Of a stretch of DNA of 10,453 bases, positions 6,123 through 10,453 are shown piece by piece (the stretch's first letter is position 1; each line of letters begins with the position of its first letter). The notes beneath the pieces are model-generated. The model was not told the origin of the DNA. It saw only the letters and a program-made list of their open reading frames with translations, and did not search any database. The stretch is from assembly GCA_018333775.1 (NCBI GenBank), contig JAGXSO010000067.1:1-10453 (forward strand), given 5' to 3'. This DNA comes from Truepera sp. GTDB taxonomy: Bacteria > Deinococcota > Deinococci > Deinococcales > Trueperaceae. A program made the position numbers and the translations under genes.

Positions 6123-6231
6123 CGAACTCCTGGTGGGGAGTGCAGGGTGAGTACACTATCGGCGCGCTGGAGCACACATCTCCCTTTGGCTTGAACCTGG
6201 GAGCCGACTAGCGTCCGGCACGCTCAGCCGG

Positions 6232-6237
6232 TATCAT
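6232..6237 (+). promoter_or_regulatory. -10 element for probably leaderless transcription of the DUF815 gene
   Basis: TATCAT ends seven bases before the ATG at 6245, so transcription would start at or next to the start codon. This TAnnnT arrangement is common for leaderless genes in Deinococcus-Thermus. It fits the absence of a ribosome-binding site ahead of this ATG. No good -35 is visible; the inverted repeat CCGGC...GCCGG (6215-6230) sits directly upstream. Confidence 0.4.
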
Positions 6238-6244
6238 CCTGAAG

Positions 6245-7435
6245 ATGGTCTGGTTCGTACTCACCGAACTTGCCCAGCGCCCCTGGTTCGCTGCGGTGCG
6301 GCGCCTGGACGGCGCGCTTCACAAGCGCCGAGCTGACGCCGTGCTTGAGTCCTACGCCGAACTGTATACCGTGCTGCGCGAGGCCGAGGCGGCTGACTTG
6401 CCCACGCTGCTGGTCTGGGAGCTGACGGGGCTAACGCTGCGTGTGGCCGAAACCGCCATGCGGGGAGTGCTCCCTGAAGGCCAGCGGATTGGGCTCGAGC
6501 ACGACCTGAACCTGTTAACTGCGCTAGCCCGCCGCTCTTGGCAAGCGGAGGCTGAGGTGTTAGCCGGGGCGCTCCCACCCCTGAGCGGATTGGCCCAGGA
6601 GCGCCCCAGCGCCTTGCGCGACGCCCTTACCCGTGCCCCCGTGCCGGAGCTGCTCCAGACTCTGCTAGCGCACTACCGCCGGCACGGTGCCGGCGTGCTG
6701 GCCCACTACCGGGCGTTGCGCTACAGCGGGGGGCAGCTTTACGGCATTGCGCACCCGTCCGAACCGGAACTGTCGCAGTTGGTGGGGCTGACGTCGGTGT
6801 TAACGCGCCTGCTCGCTAATACCGAGGCCTTCGTGGCCGGTCACGCCGCGCATAACGTGCTCCTTTACGGCCCGCGCGGCAGCGGCAAGTCGACCGCCGT
6901 GCGCGGGCTGTTGCCCCACTACGCGGCGCGCGGCCTCCGCCTGATTGAGCTACCGCCGAGTGAGCTGCCGCACCTGCTTAAGCTTGCCGAACAGCTCCGC
7001 TTCCGCCCCCATCGCTATGTGCTCTTTGTGGACGACCTCAGTTTTGAGCCGGATCATAATCAACCCATCAAGACCTTGCTGGAGGGCTCCTTAACCCTTC
7101 GCCCCGACAACCTGTTGGTCTATGCCACCAGCAACCGTCGCCACCTGGTACGCGAGGCCTTGAGCGACCGCCCCGACCCCCTAAGCGACGACGTTCACGC
7201 CTGGGACAGCGTTCACGAGCAGCTAGCGCTGGCCGATCGCTTCGGCCTGACGCTGACTTTTCCCAGCGCCACCCAGCAGCGCTATCTCGAGATCGTGCGG
7301 GAGCTGGCTACGCGCCGCCGACTGGCCGGCGAAGACCTCGAGGCGCGCGCTATCCGCTTTGCCGAGTGGGGCAACGGCTACTCCGGGCGCACCGCGCGGC
7401 AGTTTGTCGATAGCGTCGAGGCCGGGTTGGCCTGA
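6245..7435 (+). CDS. DUF815-family AAA-type ATPase
   Basis: The 396-residue protein has a helical N-terminal half of no clear family and a P-loop ATPase domain from about residue 180. Walker A is GPRGSGKST (209-217, Lys215) and Walker B is YVLFVDDLSFE (about 258-268). Later come YATSNRRHLV, which fits sensor 1, and a C-terminal helical lid (WGNGYSGRTARQFVDS). This arrangement, with the SNRRHL signature, is that of the DUF815 ATPases (predicted AAA+ superfamily), whose biological role is not established. The gene is divergent from the WYL-cas operon. Base composition and codon use look like the host genes to its right, so I treat it as outside the CRISPR block. Confidence 0.85.
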   Translation: MVWFVLTELAQRPWFAAVRRLDGALHKRRADAVLESYAELYTVLREAEAADLPTLLVWELTGLTLRVAETAMRGVLPEGQRIGLEHDLNLLTALARRSWQAEAEVLAGALPPLSGLAQERPSALRDALTRAPVPELLQTLLAHYRRHGAGVLAHYRALRYSGGQLYGIAHPSEPELSQLVGLTSVLTRLLANTEAFVAGHAAHNVLLYGPRGSGKSTAVRGLLPHYAARGLRLIELPPSELPHLLKLAEQLRFRPHRYVLFVDDLSFEPDHNQPIKTLLEGSLTLRPDNLLVYATSNRRHLVREALSDRPDPLSDDVHAWDSVHEQLALADRFGLTLTFPSATQQRYLEIVRELATRRRLAGEDLEARAIRFAEWGNGYSGRTARQFVDSVEAGLA

Positions 7436-7549
7436 AGATCTCACCCCGAACCGCTAGTGCTTAAGGCGCTGCAACCTGGGCGACGTTGCTGAGGCCGGGT
7501 AGCGGTGCAAACTGACGGCTATGGGGGCATTCGGGTGAAGGAGAAGGTT

Positions 7550-8404
7550 ATGGCATACGCTCATCCTGGTACACTGGTGTCCACAGCTTGGGTAGCAGAG
7601 CATCTCAATGATCCTCAGGTGCGCCTGGTGGAAGTTGACGAGGACGTGCTGCTCTACGAGCAGGGGCACATTCCTGGCGCAGTCAAGCTCGACTGGCACA
7701 CCGAGCTGCAGCGCCCCGACGTGCGTGACTTTATCGACGAAGCTGAGTTTGCGGCGCTGATGTCGGCTAAGGGTATCTCGAACGACACCACGGTGGTGCT
7801 CTATGGTGACAAGTCGAACTGGTGGGCAGCTTATGCCTTCTGGTTCTTCAAGTACAACGGCCACGCCGATGTGCGCCTCATGAACGGCGGGCGGCAGAAG
7901 TGGCTGGCAGAGCAGCGCCCGCTCGTAAGCGAGCCGCCGGTCATAACGCCCGGCAGCTATACTGTCCCTTACCGTGACGCCAGCATCCGCGCTTTTGCCG
8001 CCGACGTGTTGCAGCACATCCTCAAGGTCAAGGATGGTAAGGGGGCGCTGGTCGATGTGCGCAGCCCGCAGGAGTTCTCGGGTGAGCTGCTGCACATGCC
8101 CAACTATCCGCAAGAGGGGGCGCAGCGTGGCGGGCATATCCCTGGCGCCCAGAACATCCCCTGGGCGCAGGCGGTCAATGAGGACGGCACCTTCAAGTCA
8201 GCCGCAGAGCTGGTCAAGCTCTACGAGAGCAGGGGGGTCACCAAAGACAAAGATGTCATCGCCTACTGCCGCATCGCCGAACGCAGCAGCCACAGCTGGT
8301 TTGTGTTGAAGTACCTGTTAGGCTACCCCAAGGTGCGCAACTACGACGGCTCCTGGACCGAGTGGGGGAACATGGTGGGGGTGCCTATTGAGAAGGACGT
8401 CTAG
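7550..8404 (+). CDS. Thiosulfate sulfurtransferase (two-domain rhodanese)
   Basis: This enzyme transfers the sulfane sulfur of thiosulfate to cyanide or another thiophilic acceptor through a cysteine persulfide. With ATG at 7550 (AAGGAG six bases upstream) it is 284 residues. The frame stays open to a GTG at 7505, but that start has no better signal. The N-terminal rhodanese domain (about 8-125) is the inactive type, with Asp87 where the cysteine would be. The C-terminal domain (about 145-280) carries VRSPQEF, GGHIPGA and the active-site loop CRIAERSS with Cys240. The CRIxERSS loop resembles the actinobacterial CysA/SseC-type sulfurtransferases. The gene follows the DUF815 gene by 114 bp and may be read from its own weak promoter or by read-through. 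It converges with phoR. Confidence 0.93.
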   Translation: MAYAHPGTLVSTAWVAEHLNDPQVRLVEVDEDVLLYEQGHIPGAVKLDWHTELQRPDVRDFIDEAEFAALMSAKGISNDTTVVLYGDKSNWWAAYAFWFFKYNGHADVRLMNGGRQKWLAEQRPLVSEPPVITPGSYTVPYRDASIRAFAADVLQHILKVKDGKGALVDVRSPQEFSGELLHMPNYPQEGAQRGGHIPGAQNIPWAQAVNEDGTFKSAAELVKLYESRGVTKDKDVIAYCRIAERSSHSWFVLKYLLGYPKVRNYDGSWTEWGNMVGVPIEKDV

Positions 8405-8428
8405 CGGCAGCTCGCAACAGGGGCCTAG

Positions 8429-9367
8429 TCAGGCCAGCGGCACGCTGAAGCCAAATTCGTTGCCCGCCTCGAGCGGTCTTCCCCAGGCCACTCCGCCCCA
8501 GCGCTTGGCGATCGAGCGGACGATATAAAGCCCCAGCCCGGTCCCCCGCGCTTTGACGCTAGGGCCCCGCGCATGTGGCTCGAAGAGTTTGTCGATAGTG
8601 GCCGGATTAAGCGGTTCGCCCTCATCGCGCACCGCCACCAGCGCCTTAGCGTCGCTATCAGCCCGCCAGGCTATTAACCTGACGGTTTTGCCTTTGGGGC
8701 CATGCACCGCGGCATTCTCCAGCAGGTTGATCAGCACCTGCAATAGCTTGTCGGTATCGGCCAGCACGGTAAAGGGTGGCACCTCGCAGTGCAATGACAC
8801 CCCGTTAGCGGCAAAGGTGTCTTGCAGCAGGGCCTCCGCTCTGGCTGTCACCTCCGGCAGGGCGATGCGGCGCAGCACCGGCGGCTTGACATCCACGGTG
8901 AGGTCTTCTAACAGCCTGATCAAGCGCTCGGACTCGGCCACGGCGCGGCTCAAGAAGCGCTCGAGCTGCTCTTCGGGCAGGTCGTAGCGCAGCGCTTCTA
9001 ACGTTGAGCGGATGGTGGTAACTGGGGTACGCAGCTCATGCGAGAGAACCGCTAGCAGTTCGCGGGCGGTCCTCTGTGCCTCGCGCAGCTCGGTTAAATC
9101 GCGCAGCAGCAGGCCGGTCGGCATGGCGCGGGCGGCCAGCACCCGGCCACGGGTTTCCAGCTCGATCTCTCCCCCCTCGAAGTAGACGCGCTCGAGCCGG
9201 TGATCGCGCAACACCGCAATGAGGGGGGCATTGACCAGGCTAGCGTCAACCTCCAGCAGCTTAGCGGCGGCCTGGTTGATAAAGCGTACCCGCCCCTCCT
9301 CGATAAACAGCACCCCCTCTTCGATGCTGTCTAGCCAAGAGCGCATGGCTGGAGGGGGGTGGGTCAT
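8429..9367 (-). CDS. phoR: PhoR-like soluble sensor histidine kinase
   Basis: The 312-residue protein is the kinase partner of the PhoB-like regulator encoded just before it. A PAS-like domain lies at about residues 10-95 (SIEEGVLFIEEGRVRFINQAAAKLL). The dimerisation/phosphoacceptor domain follows (SHELRTP, His near 110), then the ATPase domain with N box INLLENAAVHG and G2 box GTGLGLYIV. The G1 box reads RDEGEPLNP, where DxGxG is usual, so the second glycine is missing. No membrane segment is present, unlike E. coli PhoR, so sensing probably runs through PhoU or another partner in the cytoplasm. The ATG overlaps the phoB stop (TAATG), which indicates translational coupling. The Pho assignment rests on the partner gene and the adjacent phoU. 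Confidence 0.8.
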   Translation of the reverse strand: MTHPPPAMRSWLDSIEEGVLFIEEGRVRFINQAAAKLLEVDASLVNAPLIAVLRDHRLERVYFEGGEIELETRGRVLAARAMPTGLLLRDLTELREAQRTARELLAVLSHELRTPVTTIRSTLEALRYDLPEEQLERFLSRAVAESERLIRLLEDLTVDVKPPVLRRIALPEVTARAEALLQDTFAANGVSLHCEVPPFTVLADTDKLLQVLINLLENAAVHGPKGKTVRLIAWRADSDAKALVAVRDEGEPLNPATIDKLFEPHARGPSVKARGTGLGLYIVRSIAKRWGGVAWGRPLEAGNEFGFSVPLA

Positions 9368-10041
9368 TAGAGTCCGCTAGCATCGGGCCTGACCAGGCGG
9401 TAACCGCGACCGCGCACCGTTTCGATGTACGGATGGCCGATCAGCGCTCGCAACTGCGCGATGTGTTGATCGACGGTGCGCTCGGTCCCCAAAAAGTCCT
9501 CACCCCACACGCGGTCGAGCAGCTCGGTGCGGCTAAATACCCGTCCTGGATGCGCCGCCAAAAAGACTAGCAGATCGAATTCACGGCGGGTTAGCAGGAG
9601 CCGTTGGCCGCGCAGCGTGGCCAGCCCCTGTCCCTCGTCCACCTTCAGATCACCAACTTCATGGCAGCTGCTGACCTGGGTGCGGCGCAGCAGCGCCCGC
9701 AGCCGCGCCACCAACTCGGCAGCGCTGAACGGTTTACAGAGGTAGTCGTCAGCGCCGGACTCAAAGCCTGCCACTTTATCCATCTCGCTGGCCCGGGCGG
9801 TGAGCATTAGCACCGGCTTGTGCGCACCCCCCTGTTGGAGCCGATAGCGCTTGAGCCAGTCCACCCCGGATTGGTCGGGGAGCATCCAGTCGAGCACCAC
9901 CAGATCGGCCTCGGCCACCTTAGCCCAAGCCTGGTCAGCATTCTCAGCCTCGTTTACCTTAAACCCCGCCTGCGCGAGGTGGAAGGTCAGCAGCTCGCGC
10001 AGCGCGATATCGTCCTCAACCACCAGGATGCGCGCGCTCAT
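9367..10041 (-). CDS. phoB: PhoB-like response regulator (OmpR/PhoB family)
   Basis: The protein, 224 residues from the ATG at 10041, has a receiver domain with acidic pocket E9-D10-D11, phosphoacceptor Asp51 (VVLDWMLPDQSG), Thr81 and Lys103 (LCKPF). A winged-helix DNA-binding domain covers about 130-220, with LLTRREFDLL and RTVDQHIAQLR...GRGYRLV. The frame extends 17 codons upstream to ATG 10092, but that codon overlaps the promoter -10 (10091-10096), so it cannot be the start of this transcript. Phosphate control is inferred from the divergent phoU, the PhoB-box-like repeats in the shared promoter region and the PhoR-type kinase encoded next. Confidence 0.85.
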   Translation of the reverse strand: MSARILVVEDDIALRELLTFHLAQAGFKVNEAENADQAWAKVAEADLVVLDWMLPDQSGVDWLKRYRLQQGGAHKPVLMLTARASEMDKVAGFESGADDYLCKPFSAAELVARLRALLRRTQVSSCHEVGDLKVDEGQGLATLRGQRLLLTRREFDLLVFLAAHPGRVFSRTELLDRVWGEDFLGTERTVDQHIAQLRALIGHPYIETVRGRGYRLVRPDASGL

Positions 10042-10090
10042 GGCGCCGCCAGCCGGAATTGGCAGCTGAGAGTTACAGTCAACACCTTGC

Positions 10091-10124
10091 ATTGTAGCCT
10101 GACGTTTGTCAGGACTCGGTCAGG
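10091..10124 (-). promoter_or_regulatory. phoB promoter with PhoB-box-like tandem repeat
   Basis: On the minus strand CCTGACC-GAGT-CCTGACA (10124-10107) is a 7+4+7 tandem repeat, the spacing of a PhoB box. Ten bases further on is TACAAT (10096-10091). There is no -35 element; the box takes its place, as in PhoB-activated promoters. Transcription would start near 10084. CCTGAC and GTCAGG (10098-10113) also form a short inverted repeat. Confidence 0.55.
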
Positions 10125-10128
10125 CGCA

Positions 10129-10161
10129 GCTGATACCTTCCTGACACACCCGCGACATACT
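10129..10161 (+). promoter_or_regulatory. phoU promoter with PhoB-box-like tandem repeat
   Basis: On the plus strand GCTGATA-CCTT-CCTGACA (10129-10146) mirrors the box at phoB in the opposite direction. Nine bases later CATACT (10156-10161) serves as -10, six bases before the phoU ATG, so this transcript would be leaderless or nearly so. There is no independent -35. Confidence 0.5.
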
Positions 10162-10167
10162 GCCGCC

Positions 10168-10453
10168 ATGTTACGCTCAGATGTGATGTCTGCCCTTGAT
10201 CAGAACATCCAAGAGATCGCTGCCGACGTGGTGCGGATGCTGAGCCTGGTGCGCGAGAGCTGCCAGCTAGCAAAGCGGGCGCTGATTGACGGCGACCTGG
10301 AAGCAGCGGCGCAGTGTGTAGAGAACGATCATCGGGTTGACGCGCTGCAAGAAGAGCTCGAGCAGAAGATTCTCACCGTCATCGCCCGGCGGCAGCCTGC
10401 TGCCCGCGACCTGCGCTTTTTAGGCGCGATGCACCGGGCGCTGTCCGATATCG
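10168..10453 (+). CDS. phoU: Phosphate-specific transport regulator PhoU, cut by the window edge
   Basis: The visible 95 codons (MLRSDVMSALDQNIQEIAAD...) match the N-terminus of PhoU, an all-helical two-repeat protein that joins the Pst phosphate transporter to PhoR control. The first repeat is recognisable by its heptad-like helices and by the stretch VENDHRVDALQEELEQKIL followed by RRQPAARDLRFL, typical of PhoU (variants of the E-x-D-xx-vd and RQP-A-DLR pattern). The gene runs off the right edge; pst transporter genes may follow. It has no ribosome-binding site, which agrees with the near-leaderless promoter. It is divergent from phoB. Confidence 0.9.
   Translation, partial: MLRSDVMSALDQNIQEIAADVVRMLSLVRESCQLAKRALIDGDLEAAAQCVENDHRVDALQEELEQKILTVIARRQPAARDLRFLGAMHRALSDI

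Noticed and set aside
6066..6200. Intact tRNA gene
   Set aside because: T-arm-like and D-arm-like fragments occur in the wrong order, and no acceptor stem pairs.
7505..7549. 15-codon upstream extension of the sulfurtransferase to GTG 7505
   Set aside because: ATG 7550 has a well-spaced AAGGAG and matches the normal family start.
7454..8137. 227-codon minus-strand frame opposite the sulfurtransferase
   Set aside because: The plus strand encodes a complete two-domain rhodanese; the opposite frame is composition-driven and has no ribosome-binding site.
10042..10092. 17-codon upstream extension of PhoB to ATG 10092
   Set aside because: The ATG overlaps the -10 element and the extra residues do not belong to a receiver domain.

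Overview
The window reads as a chromosomal segment from the Deinococcus-Thermus lineage, most likely a Meiothermus- or Thermus-like member of the Thermaceae. This is inferred from protein character (a Thermus-style type I-E Cas3 and Cse1, a DUF815 ATPase, a CRIAER-type sulfurtransferase), from the moderately high GC content, and from a striking excess of the hexamer CTCGAG. No database search could be run, so the assignment stays an inference.

Layout. Positions 1-287 are the left part of an insertion sequence, transcribed on the minus strand. Only its terminal repeat, its leader and the first 43 codons of a helix-turn-helix transposase are inside the window. It has inserted into the last codons of a type I-E Cascade large-subunit gene (casA/cse1/cas8e, 241-1806, minus). 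Read in transcription order on the minus strand, positions 6003 to 241 form a CRISPR-Cas type I-E block: a WYL-domain regulator, cas3, a small unrecognised gene, and casA. The genes expected next (casB, cas7e, cas5e, cas6e, cas1, cas2) would lie beyond the IS and are not visible. No CRISPR array is present. The 450 bp between cas3 and casA hold a near-consensus sigma-70 promoter, a 20-bp direct repeat with 60-bp period, and a hairpin with the stem-loop geometry of a type I-E CRISPR repeat. This is the most interesting stretch of the window.

Positions 6004-6244 separate the CRISPR block from a housekeeping-looking region. They hold a WYL-gene promoter, a small operator-like palindrome and a minus-strand terminator-like hairpin. 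Then come, on the plus strand, a DUF815 AAA-type ATPase (6245-7435) and a two-domain thiosulfate sulfurtransferase (7550-8404). These converge on a minus-strand two-component pair of the PhoB-PhoR type (9367-10041 and 8429-9367). Divergent from phoB is a phoU gene that runs off the right edge (10168-10453).

How it works together. The WYL protein probably controls the cas operon, and Cas3 is the nuclease-helicase recruited by Cascade through Cse1. The IS may have replaced the Cse1 C-terminus and may have cut the Cascade operon from its promoter, although read-through into the IS remains possible. On the right, PhoR and PhoB probably sense phosphate status together with PhoU. The phoB-phoU intergenic region has two PhoB-box-like tandem repeats, each pointing towards one of the two divergent promoters, which suggests autoregulation.
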